Source: Zygnema cylindricum
Taxonomy: Eukaryota > Streptophyta > Zygnematophyceae > Zygnematales > Zygnemataceae
DNA: 64,000 nucleotides
NCBI GenBank assembly: GCA_037447655.1
Contig: JBBHKE010000367.1
Span: forward strand, 1 to 64,000
Reading direction: 5' to 3'
A model generated the notes under the pieces. It had not been told where the DNA came from and ran no database searches. It saw only the letters and a program-made list of their open reading frames with translations. Of this stretch, positions 24,101 to 36,100 are shown one piece after another. Position 1 is the first letter of the stretch. The number at the start of each line of letters is the position of its first letter. The position numbers and the translations under genes were made by a program.

Positions 24101-27100
24101 TTTTGAGATTTTCATACCTTGATAACTTCACTGGCCACATAAAGGCAGCATGGATGCTGGTGTGCCTGATAGAGCTTCTGGACCTCCTCCAAAAGGGACC
24201 CGAGAGAGGGGGCCATGTGTTCCCTACAACTGCGTACCTGTCACACAAAGTAATGAATCCAAGAAATACTGTTGATGCTTCCAAAAATATGTTCTTTGAG
24301 AGAATTTGTGGATATTTACTACAGCTACTCATTTTCTTCCCTATCCAACTCAGCTTCATCGTTTCCGTATCTTTTGATCATAAGTAAAATGGTAATGAAG
24401 TTATGACCTACCGCATATTTGCAGGCCCGGCCTAACCTCTCCATGGTCCTGCCATCAGTAGCTCTCCTGTGATTCAATCCATACAAAGTAATGAGTGAGG
24501 GAGCTGAAGGATAACAAACATTTATGTCTTTATCCGTACAAATGCTGAAAATTTCAATTATGCAATGGAGATGTTTGCCTCGACACTTTCAAATCCATAG
24601 ATGACATTGGCAATTGTGCAGTAAAATCTAGCTGCTGTTCTCCATATTTGCAAGCGGGAATGACGCCACAATTCCTATATAATGTGCGCGATTGCTTCGC
24701 GGATCTGAAAAAGTGGAATATCCAACGGCCAGGAATTACGCCTACATCATTGGAGCCTCCCGACAGCTTTCCAGTAACGATGTTTCGGCTGACAAAAAAA
24801 AAGATAAGGTACGACTTTGTACGGCACTGTACAAAAAGGTACGGCGTCCAGTAACGAACGCCACTTTTCGTCTAATGGAATTCCACCCTCACTCACTTTC
24901 GCATGTGGACGCGTTTATCTGACACACTTTTAGTACGACTGTACGAAATAGCGAGCAATCTGAGTACGGACTGACTCATTTCGTACACTAAAGTATTTAA
25001 AAGCTGTTATTAACGCTAATTCGACAGTACCTATATTAACGTAAAAAAACAGTTAAAGTTATTAAGTATTTTTTAGGTTCGAGGGTCAAAATTTGGGGGC
25101 ACAGAATTAGCGCTGTTAACGCTAATAGCGATTCAGGGTGTAATGCACACATATGCTGACGTGTCATGAATCTAGGCGAATTCTCTCAACCGTGTAGTTT
25201 TTCAGTGCCATCCTGTCGCATTGTACCGGCACTAGATTTGCGGATACGCGCGTACGTTCTCCGTGTTGCTGTACCGTGTACACCGTGAATCGTTATTAGT
25301 GTTAATAAAATCTTTGCCACTTAATACACCTTTTCTCCGTACTCAGCTGTCATATTTTGTATTTGAGACATCCAATCGGAGGCTGAGAATTAACTTTCAA
25401 TCGCAGCTGTCAGATTGAAAATCCGACATGTGTGTACGGAGAAAAGATGTTTTAAAAGACAAAAAAAACTTCAACACTAATAGAGAAACACGGTGTACCG
25501 TTGTCTATTTTCTTCCAAAATGCGACATGCTCTGATGTCTCGATGTTCTTTCTGACTTTTTTGTAACTCAATTTTCAGCGATATGCCGAGAAAACGGTCT
25601 GACCCTGTCACAGAGGTCGCAATCGGGTACCCGAATCTGTACCCTATCTGCCGGCCGCGTCGGATCCGGAACGGATGCGGGTGCCAATTTTTTGGGGCCG
25701 GCTGGATTCGGCCGAGTGATTAAAAAAAAAAAAAGCAAATTCGGGTACGGCCGGGTAAGCAAAAAATGAAAAAGAATGAAGGTTTAGTAGGTACGTTCTA
25801 CAGTACTGTACAGTATGGGTTCGTTACATTCCTCTAGTCATTTGCAGGAACTTCGGCACCTCGCCAGACAAATGCCGTAATCGGGTATCTAAAATAGGGT
25901 TATAGGGTCAGGGTCATTTATTTTTTGTTTTTTTTAATAAAAAAACACCACGACCAAATAAAAAGCCCTAACGGTCGCGCGCAGAAAGCGGGAGGCCGAG
26001 GCGACGTGGACGCCTTTGGCACACCTACGGGGCTCCGAAACCTTGCAAGATCCAGTACAGTATCATCCATAATATACAACATTATTGTACTTTGTACTCT
26101 TGATATTGTGGAAGGTATGTGGGAGATGTACCACTAATTTTGTACTTATTCGGGTACGGGCGGGTACGGGTAGTCTCGAGTTTCGGTTAACTTTTATTTT
26201 CGTAAACGCGTATCGGTTACCGGGTAACAATTTAGGAGAGTGGCATAACGCGGGCGGATTTCGGGTGTTCAGATTTAAAAAAAAAAAATGTCGGATTCGG
26301 GTATCGGAAGTTTTGACTTTTGCAACCTCTGCCCTGAGAGACGATGTCAAACCTCTCACCGATGTCACATTGGCGCAACGCATGTATTGTTGACATGGTG
26401 GATGACATCATATGCTGTAAACTTCCTAAGTAGATTTATAGATTTTCAATATCGTCAGCCCTTTGAGTCAGAAGTCGCAATCGAGTACCCGAATCCATAC
26501 CCGGCCAGCCGCGTCGGATCCGGAACGGATTCGGGTGACAAATTTGGGGGCCAGCCGGATTCGGCCGGGTCATTTAAAAAAAAAATAGAAAAATCTGGTA
26601 CGATTGGGTAAGCCAAGTAAAAAGAGGAAAAAGATCGGATTTGGATTTGTTGAAATTTTGACTTTTGTGACCGCTGCCTTAAAAGTTCCAAAGTTCAACC
26701 AATTTCATGAGCACTGTGTTGGTAAGAGAACTGCAACGCCACAGGCAACAGAACTATTCGTGTAGAACGGCATAGAGAATGGTCACCGATGGAACTTTCA
26801 ACTGTCCCACTTTCATATTGATACATCACATGGCATTGGTAACATCGAATCACATAGCCACAACTGTCGGATTGCTTGACCGTAAAACGCGTAGCTTCAA
26901 AAAAGAGGAGCACATATGGACAATCACATATTAAACTGGATGGAATGACAAGACTACAGATCAGGTTCGAAGGACTGGAGCATCTAAGGGTAGTCTTTTG
27001 GTTAGGGTTATTGGCCTTTTATAAGCTTCTTGGAAAAAAAAGGGCCCACACTCGAATTAGTCAAATTCGTTACAGATTTATGTTTTTGCTGATTATGTCT

Positions 27101-30100
27101 AACAGAAACGTCACCATCTGGAGGAACAAGATTTAAAAAGTAAAACTCTCACCTCCCAGCTAAGTAATCCTAGACAAAAACATCAGCAATTCTAAATGTG
27201 TGCAATAAAGTTTTAAAAGCAGTAAGAATTTAATTTTATCGATGATACGGAATATACTGAAAACTGGCTCATAGTATATGGCACTGTTGGCTGCTTGTGC
27301 CCAATCGTACCAAATAATATATCAGTCGCAATGGAAGGTATATAAGATATCGAGAGTAGCCTGTATTACAATCTGGTAAAGAGTTTAATTGGGAATCAAA
27401 TAGGACCCGGTAATTTTCTCAAACACAACCAAAATCACTAACGTGTGTCGTGACGACCTGAACCTGGACTATACCTCACTGTGTGGATAAAAAAAAATCA
27501 AGGTCCAAAAAATGTACAAATGGCATTGATCTTATCAACACATAGAAACAGAGTGGATCGTTAGCTGATCAAAGAAACAGGAAAGAATTATTTAACATTG
27601 TTATATCCCTTTCGCCCTAATTCTTAAGCTTTGCATATGCTCACATAGGATACCTGACAAAACTACTGGAACAAAAAAATAGCCAATTCCGAAAAAAAGA
27701 CCGATACGGGTAGACGTGAAAATCTCTCACTATCTCTCTCTCTCCACTCGATGTTTCCCTCAATCCTTGCAATTCCACCTATTTCCCCCTTCCGCTCCCT
27801 TTCCCTCACCCTCTCCTTTCCCCTCTCCCTCTCCCTTCCCCTCTCTCCCTCTCTGTTTCCCTCTCCCTTTCCCTCTCCCTTCCCCACTCCCTCTCCCTCT
27901 CCCTCTCCGTCTCATTCCTATCCATTTTGCTGCAAAGCTGCTTGCACGAGCCCTATCACTCGTTTGCTTCTCCGTGAAGATTCCGAAACTTCCTCCATCC
28001 TCACTCTCAGAGTTCTCCCATCCATTCCCAGCCCTCCTGCATTAAGTGCCTGCAACAATCCGAGCTTCTCTGATTCGGAAACAGCCGCAAGAGGGACCAG
28101 ATTCATCACAGCCGAAGCCCACTGAGAAACCGAGGGACCGATCAGTTCCGCCAGAGATCTAGTAACTTCAACAATCTGCAAAAACAGCACGTGTGAAGAG
28201 TCAGTATAGACAAGGTTATTCCCTTCCTTTTTTTGCAATCCTAAGGAATGAGATGGTTCCTTGATTTTTACTGTTATGCATGGGAATGCCAATGAGTACT
28301 GCAGGTTAGGTCACCGGAACAGTACTTTTCAGGAAATAATGTTCAAAACAAAACAGACATGTAACGGGATACACTGTTTTCGAAAAGACTGTTAAAAAGA
28401 CTAAGATTGAAATTCACATAGATAGGGAGATGGACATTGACATTAACATCAACATCGACATCGTCAAGAACCTCAACATCAACATAAACATCGACATCAA
28501 CGTGGCATCGACGTCGACATCAACATCCGAATTGACATTGACCTCAACAAAAACTTTCAGTATTTGCAGCAGGAGAAACCTACATCGTCCACCCGTGACT
28601 CTGGAAGACCTCCCATGAGTGCCGCCAGAAGAGGACGCATGAGAGACGGCCCACGTGGTATAAAAGCTGATTCTATAATGGGCCGAAAACCAGCACCCTC
28701 TGAACACAGTGGAAGCTCCAGAGTGTCTTTCAAAAAGCTTAAGACAGATTTACAAGCCTCCCTGAAAAATATTCCCAGCATTTCCCTTAAACTAGTCTGT
28801 AAGTGATGACTCGAGACTATCTGTCTCTGAAGCAAATGCCATTGTCAAATGTCCAATATCCAAAGAGCAGTTGAGTCAGGATAAACCAAGAACGATTAAA
28901 CTCCAACTGCCAAGAGGTGAGGGGGGAGAGGGCAGAGGGCAGAGGAGAGAGGAGAGAGGGGAGGGGAGAGGGGGACAGGGAGGGAGGGAGAGGGAGAGAG
29001 AGGGGGGGGGGAAGGGGGGGGGGGGGGGTTGCGGATGGAATGGACAAGGAATGGAACAATGGACCGGACAGTGGACAGATCGCTACTGGAAGCCAGAAGA
29101 AAACAGTCATCTGCAATATCAGGCCTCTCTGTAAAATCCTGTGATATCCCAAAGCAACCAGGGTTTTGTGCGGCTTATAAGATAAAAGAATTTGGTTCCA
29201 ATTCACGTTGATTTGGAGAAAGTTCAACAGTTTAATAAGCTTAAACGGAAGTGTTACCATCAGTCAATGATTATGCAAGACCACAAAAGCAGCTTTTTTA
29301 AACCCAGTGAAATTCCCACCCATGAATGATAGTGTAAACTCAAACTCAAACTCAAACTCTAATAAAAGTGTGATTTTGTAAACCTACTCCTGGAGTTGTT
29401 TACACCACAGAAAAATGAATACATGCAGAAAGAGCAACATTTCTCTTGGTCTGCGAATGCTTAATGAACGTAAATGAATATTCCTTGAATAAGGTCTTTC
29501 TAAAGACCCTCACGTCAGCAATGACCGAAACGACAACATTATTTGTATGTTTTTTGTACATAACACAATTGAATCTTAGACAATTCCCTCCTGAACTCCC
29601 AGTGATTATGAGAATCAGTACAAAAATCATAGATGCGATGTTAATACGTTGGGCAGACCACATCTCTCCATATATAACCAAAATATTTTACTGCACAAGA
29701 CTTTTACCAATTTTTTAAAATACTACAGGAGATTGTATGTGTACTGTACTTGAAGGGCCCACCTTTTCCTCAAACGAGTTAAGAACAGAATAATAATAAA
29801 TAAATAAGTAATTAAAGATTCCAATTAAGCGTAAGAATGGTCCCGTTGCCATTAGTCAAGGCAGATTTACCTTGATACTCTTGAGCAGCTGTAGAGTTTG
29901 ACCAAACATTACTCCAATCAAAAGCGCAAGTGGAGTTTTGCAGGACGGATCTCTACCAAAAACCTGGAAACAGAAAATGAAAAGTGAAGCAATTGGTCAA
30001 AGTAGTTAGACAAGCATCTTCTGGTCGAATTCTTGTAAAAGTAGAACAGGACAAGCACCGGTCCGGAAAAGTAGTGAGGATCCCAAAACACCGACCCATC

Positions 30101-33100
30101 CCCCTTACCCCTCCCTCATTCAAATTCTTCATTTCCAATTCTCCAGTCCTCAATCCCTCTTTTCCCAATAACCCTTCTTCTTTTGGCACACAATCTCCTG
30201 ACCAGAAGCAGGCTCCCTATCCTACTTTTCGACCTCGTTACTAGTGATGTGCATCGGGACTATAACAGAGGAATCAGGAGTGTTCACAAGTGAGTGATTG
30301 GTTCAGATATCCATTATGCAGAGCTGCTCATATGCACTATTACACCGTGAAGTGCTATTGCTATTACCATTACCGTTAAGAATTGATTAGTACGAGGACT
30401 GCTTAGAGTTAATAATTATATTTTCGGTGTGAATGACGTGGACAATTGTGAACCACACATTAAGGAAAAAACCAATTACTATTAACAACATCATTTCCCG
30501 TTCAGAGGTAAAAATAGTGCTGTAAACGTACTAGTTACTCAACGTACTAGTTAAGATCACTAAAACAGCTTACTTAACCCCTATAAATGACAAACTCTTG
30601 TAAGAGAGTCTAGCACTGCTGGTCCACCTACACCTGGTTATTGCGGACAGCATCTTTTTTGAGATTTTCATACCTTGATAACTTCACTGGCCACATAAAG
30701 GCAGCATGGATGCTGGTGTGCCTGATAGAGCTTCTGGACCTCCTCCAAAAGGGACCCGAGAGAGGGGGCCATGTGTTCCCTACAACTGCGTACCTGTCAC
30801 ACAAAGTAATGAATCCAAGAAATACTGTTGATGCTTCCAAAAATATGTTCTTTGAGAGAATTTGTGGATATTTACTACAGCTACTCATTTTCTTCCCTAT
30901 CCAACTCAGCTTCATCGTTTCCGTATCTTTTGTTCATAAGTAAAATGGTAATGAAGTTATGACCTACCGCATATTTGCAGGCCCGGCCTAACCTCTCCAT
31001 GGTCCTGCCATCAGTAGCTCTCCTGTGATTCAATCCATACAAAGTAATGAGTGAGGGAGCTGAAGGATAACAAACATTTATGTCTTTATCCGTACAAATG
31101 CTGAAAATTTCAATTATGCAATGGAGATGTTTGCCTCGACACTTTCGAATCCATAGATGACATTGGCAATTGTGCAGTAAAATCTAGCTGCTGTTCTCCA
31201 TATTTGCAAGCGGGAATGACGCCACAATTCCTTTATAATTCCCATTCAGCCTAAGGACATTAAACGTGTAAATTGTGGGCAATATCCCCAATTGAAATAA
31301 GGCTCACAACACACGCAAGATTTACGCTGACGTAACAATATTGCCTACGCATGCCACAAACTTGTGCCAGATGAATTCCTTGATGAAAAGAAACTCTAAC
31401 ATGATTCTGTTAGCTTTAAGAAATATTTAAAGTGGTATTCATTTAGTGCTATTAACTTTAAAGTGGGTGCGAGCTACACGGCTGATTTTCAACCGAATAC
31501 CGAGTTAGCGTTAAGAAGAAACAATTACTATTATTAACGCTATTTTATGTCCAGGGGCCAGCAAAAACCCGCACCAAATTAGTGTTGATAACGCTAATAA
31601 CTATTCACGGTATACTGAAGATCAGGCACTTACTGAACAAAAACTTCCTTAAGCAAAGGCCACAGTTGCGCAAAAATGGCAGCAAGTGGTTGCGGCTGTT
31701 GCACATATCTGACCGCAAATAAACAGATAAATACAAAAAAAGAAAAAAGTCAGTCCAGATCAGGCTGAAAGCTATAGCTGGACGCCCTTCAATCCAAGCC
31801 TGCCAGTAGAATGAACCACATCTAGAACATATCATATCTAAAACATCGTACATTTATACTCCAGAAAAACAAAACAAATATACAGAGTCTTCGTTAAATG
31901 GCCTTGATTATTTCTATAATGAATGCATGACCCTGCAGGCTTGCTTCAGTAACAATTATGGAGAACGACACTGACAGGCCCTTGAGTTTGATGTCCAAAA
32001 ATTCAACCAACACCCCAGCATACATGTTTGTCTCAGCGAAAATGTACAGTACATGACCGCAAGGTGGGAAAACATACCTAAAAATGTTGGCAATTCGGTC
32101 AATATGAACGGCGTAAAGCTCACCAGGAGGTGGTGCCGAGGGGTTTGTCTGGGCAGCAATAACGACCTTCTGCATGGGGTGAAAAAGAGAGACGTTGTCA
32201 AAAGAAAACACTTTTTGAAATAGCTGTTTTCCCTGACAAAGATCCTCTAAACATCTTCAACCATTTCCTCTCAAGACATAGATTTTGGAAGCACATGCAG
32301 TTCAATTCACTAGCCAATGAGTTTACAAGTGCTTTCAACAGCGACAATTGAGTGCGTCGATGTCCTGCAACTAAAAAGCATTGCAAACCCATTATATTCA
32401 AACTCTCTGGAGCTGCTATCCACCAAAAAAAAAGATAACATCCACACAAAATAAAGGGGTAATGTGGAGCTCCTACAAAATACAAAGGGTCAACTTTTGC
32501 ATGTGAACAGTACCTCCAAACCTGCCACAACAGGTCGACACAGAGCTTGTAGAGCTTTTGGACATTGTTCCGGTGGAAGTGCACTAACAACCAAACTGCA
32601 CATCCCCAGAGGTACAGAAAAAGAGATAAGGAAAAAGTAAAAAACATAGTAAATACATGTCCATGAATAACCTCTCATCCAAACATAAAACTCATGTAAA
32701 CCTGACAAGTCAGCAAGGGCTTTGAGATAAATGACCATATTTGAGACAAACAACGAGCTACAGCTTCTAGAACCTTCCATTTTGCACTCAGAAATCTTCA
32801 ACCGCTTGCCCAAGTTGAGGGATAGCCATTTAAAGGCACTGAGTTGTTTTGACACTGAAAAATGTTAAGGATTATCTGCCTGGAAGCTCAACACATTTTC
32901 TCGAAACATAATTTCTGTTCATATAGATCAGGAAGCTTTGCTTATGAGTAATCCAGAACATAACTTTCATGCTCAAACAAGGAGTTCCAAGAGTGATAGT
33001 GGACAGGTTCACAAGATTCGTTATCGTCCCATAAAACATGTTCCTATTACAAGATTAGAAGTAGTACTGTTCATCATACTGTTGGCTTACTGAGAGTTAG

Positions 33101-36100
33101 ATTATAGTGTAGTGGTTAAACTTTAAGAATAGAGGAAGAAAAAAAAATCGGGCAATACTACAGATGTTTAGAAAATGCTGAAAGGAATACATAAGACGAT
33201 CTATAACCACACCTAACATACCTCAAATTGGTTCTTCTAAGCACACTTTTTAGTGAGCTTCTCTTTATCTGACTCCTACTTTTAGCCTCAATGGTAACTG
33301 AAATTTGCAAACAATTTGCTTATCCTCCAAGTTTTTCCTCTTACAGTGCTCTCCCAGATTTCAAATTTCTTTTTTTCAAGGGCAGACAACAGCTTTAGAC
33401 AGACTCAACGATTAGACAAAATGAAACAAAAAGAAAAAACATATAAAAGGACTTCAACAACTGCCCCAAGGCCTTCAACAACTTCCACAACATGAAAAAA
33501 AAGCATACCAGAGGCCTTCAACAACTTCCAGCACGTCATCCTTCTCAAGACGTAAATTACTATCGCCACCAAGGACCCTCTCATACACCTGGATAAGCGG
33601 CTCAATGGAAACCACAAGGTGGTCCCTGCATGCTGCCCAGAGCAGCCACAAGGGCCCCCACTTAGAACATACACACAAAAGGAGAGGGGAGGAGGGAGGG
33701 AGGGAGGGAGGAAGGGAGAGAGGGATGGAGGGAGGGAGGGAGGGAGGGATGGAGAGAGAATAATTCCCAATATGTTGTGATTAAACACACTCTCTCCTCC
33801 AGGCACTCGTATAAACACACAAGCACTGGCAAACCACTGCACGAATAGCTTGCCGACAAAAAACGAGAACTACTGTAAGGGAAATGCAAATGAACTTTTC
33901 AATTGCTAAACATTATGGACAGGACAAAAAGGAAAAGAGGGAATAAAACTACTGTCAGATATCCCATGCATGACATGCAACATATGAATCCTCCTGCATA
34001 ATGGTTGGTGAACGATCTACATAAGAACATTAATATTGCATCTCTATTTTACGCAGATTCTTCAAAGATCGTGGAGAATCAAATCCATGTTTCACAGACA
34101 AACTTACCTGTCCTTAGAAAAGATGCAACAGAGGCAACTCACCGTCACAAACATGTTTGAAAGCCAAAGCAGCGGCTGGAGGTGCATCCTCTCCAGCAGA
34201 AAAAGCGCTCGTAAGAAGAGTAAGAAGGGGTAAAAGTACAGCTCCTACGTTCACTGTTCTAGTGAGCCAATCAGCGTACGCTGCTATGGTCAACGAGGCT
34301 GCAAGAAATAAGATATATGAAAGCGCTGAAAACAAATTAATAACTGAACGAGTCACCTCGAAAGACAAGCATCCGAATTCTGCCAACCTCAAAGTTATAA
34401 AATGGCAAGCAGATGTGCACATTATGGGGATACAGTGTCCCATAGATCGGTTATCTTATTGTTTACTAAACCGTTTCCCTATTCACAGAATTTGGAGACC
34501 TAGGTGTTCACTGAAATTGTACCAACTCCAAATCATTACCTGAAGTTGATAATAGTTCAGTTCAAGCAAAACTTCAAAAGGAGCTGTTACTTCTTTGCAT
34601 AACTATTTGTCGCTTCTCTTTTCATGTAACACTATCATATACACGGCTTTGGCCTTCATTTATCAGCAGTTTGTCCAAATGACGCAGAAACACTCACCGG
34701 TATACAGTAGCAGGGGATGAGATGGGAGCATCGGTAGCAGCTCCATAACCTATCCTATCCAGAAAAAACAGAAAACCTCTTGTTACAGCAGAAAAAAAAT
34801 ATTTGCGAGAAAAGAATAGAAGATGCAGGAAGATCACAGTGGAGCTATAAAGTACGGCCACTTACTTTGGGTAAAACAATGTTTTCTGATCGGGGAATAA
34901 GACTTCCAATCCCACGAATGCAATACAAGCATGCTTCTGCCTTACGAACATCCCAAGGTCCTCCTGCAGCTGCTGTTTCTGCTTCCTGCATCACCCATTG
35001 TGACAGTAAATCGTGAATCATTCTTAGAGTTTGATATTACTAATTTGTTGCAGGTTTCCTTCGCCCTTGAACATAAAATAGCGTAAACAATACTAGTTTA
35101 ACAATACTAGTAGTTTTTTGAAAAACGCTAATTTTGAAAGTGGCTGAGAATCGTCCAGGGCGCAGACTTCAATTAGGCTAACATTAAAATAAACCCCATG
35201 TTATGCATTTCATAACTTTAACAACGATTCACAGTGTAGCTGTGTTAATAGTTGTGCATGCACTGGTGACATGGATAAGCTTTTTCTTCACCCGGATAAA
35301 GAACAACGAAATAAACATAAAACCCTGCAGATAGGATGAGAGATGCAGACAGCTAAAGCTGTCTGTTATACCCAGGAGAAATAGACTTGCAGTACCTTGA
35401 ATAGTGGTTCTGCCAGGAGCTGCAGCAGTGACTCTCCCCCATAAACTGCAGCAGAATCAAGAAGAATGTCTGCTATGGCTGCATAAAAACAAAAGAGGAA
35501 GGACATCACATCCATCTGTAGATTTAAAACCCGGCTGTATAAGTGGTGCGTAATAAATAATTAGGCAGTAACAGAATCCATAATAAGACACACAGTTGTT
35601 CAATTAATGAAATCTTTCTTTAAACACGAATAAACCACAGACTAAGTTTGCACGTACCGTAACGAGTTTGTTTGAATTCCGCCCGCTCATCCTTCCTCCA
35701 GGTTTCATAATCAGGAGGATATTGGACTCGAAAGCTGACCTGCAACGAGAAAGAAAGTCAGAATAATCTTCAACAGTAAATTGCAGAAAGCTCTCGCCTC
35801 AAATTCCTTACAGATTCTTTAAACACAGTAAGAAGCTAACCGCAAGATGAATGTAAATGCGTTCAACCACGTTCACTTTTTCTAAGCAGTAGAAAAATGA
35901 CTAGCCGTGGCCAGAAAGAAAATCTAAAAACTCTCGTGTTACACGTCACATTGACCATTCACCATTGGCCCTCACTATCAGGAGATAATCAGAGAGAACA
36001 TTGAATGATGTATTATCTACAAAGTTTTTTTGGCACATGTTACGCTGCTATAGCATTTCTAGAAAAAAATCTCATGCACATATAGCTTCTGAAAACCCGT

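Larger units (their letters stand above)
17829..24682. repeat. Tandem segmental duplication, copy A (distal)
   Basis: It is collinear and nearly identical with 24,872-31,238. The offset between copies is 6,794 bp around transportin exons 27-28 and 6,556 bp around exons 23-26; the 238-bp difference lies in exon 26 and the neighbouring purine tract. Copy A additionally has a long (TA)n tract at 20,498-20,586 and a truncated hAT relic at 18,433. The right border falls at CCTATATAAT, just before a MITE fragment at 24,682. Confidence 0.85.
27918..31022 (-). pseudogene. Tandem copy of transportin exons 23-28 with truncated exon 26
   Basis: The exons correspond to the distal set: 23B 30968-31022, 24B 30674-30793, 25B 29871-29963, 27B 28584-28761, 28B 27918-28175, all with the same splice sites and open frames. 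Exon 26B starts normally at 29,138 (DFTERPDIADDCFLLAS) but loses homology after 29,088. The rest of the exon and its donor are replaced by 57 bp of unrelated sequence and poly-G/GGGA. The net loss against copy A is 238 bp. Translation runs on into a low-complexity proline/serine stretch with no proper donor. Exon 26 has 146 nt, so skipping it would shift the frame. Exons 23B-25B could still be used if spliced onward to exon 26A (phase 0 to phase 0). Exon 25 to another exon 23 is phase-incompatible. Confidence 0.75.
24872..31238. repeat. Tandem segmental duplication, copy B (proximal)
   Basis: Counterpart of 17,829-24,682 in the same orientation. The right border is at CCTTTATAAT, followed by unique sequence TCCCATTCAGCC. 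It contains transportin exons 23-25 and 27-28 unchanged, but a truncated exon 26. Confidence 0.85.

Noticed and set aside
31956-32211. 81- and 105-codon minus frames as separate genes
   Set aside because: They are exon 21 of transportin read through its intron or in the wrong frame.
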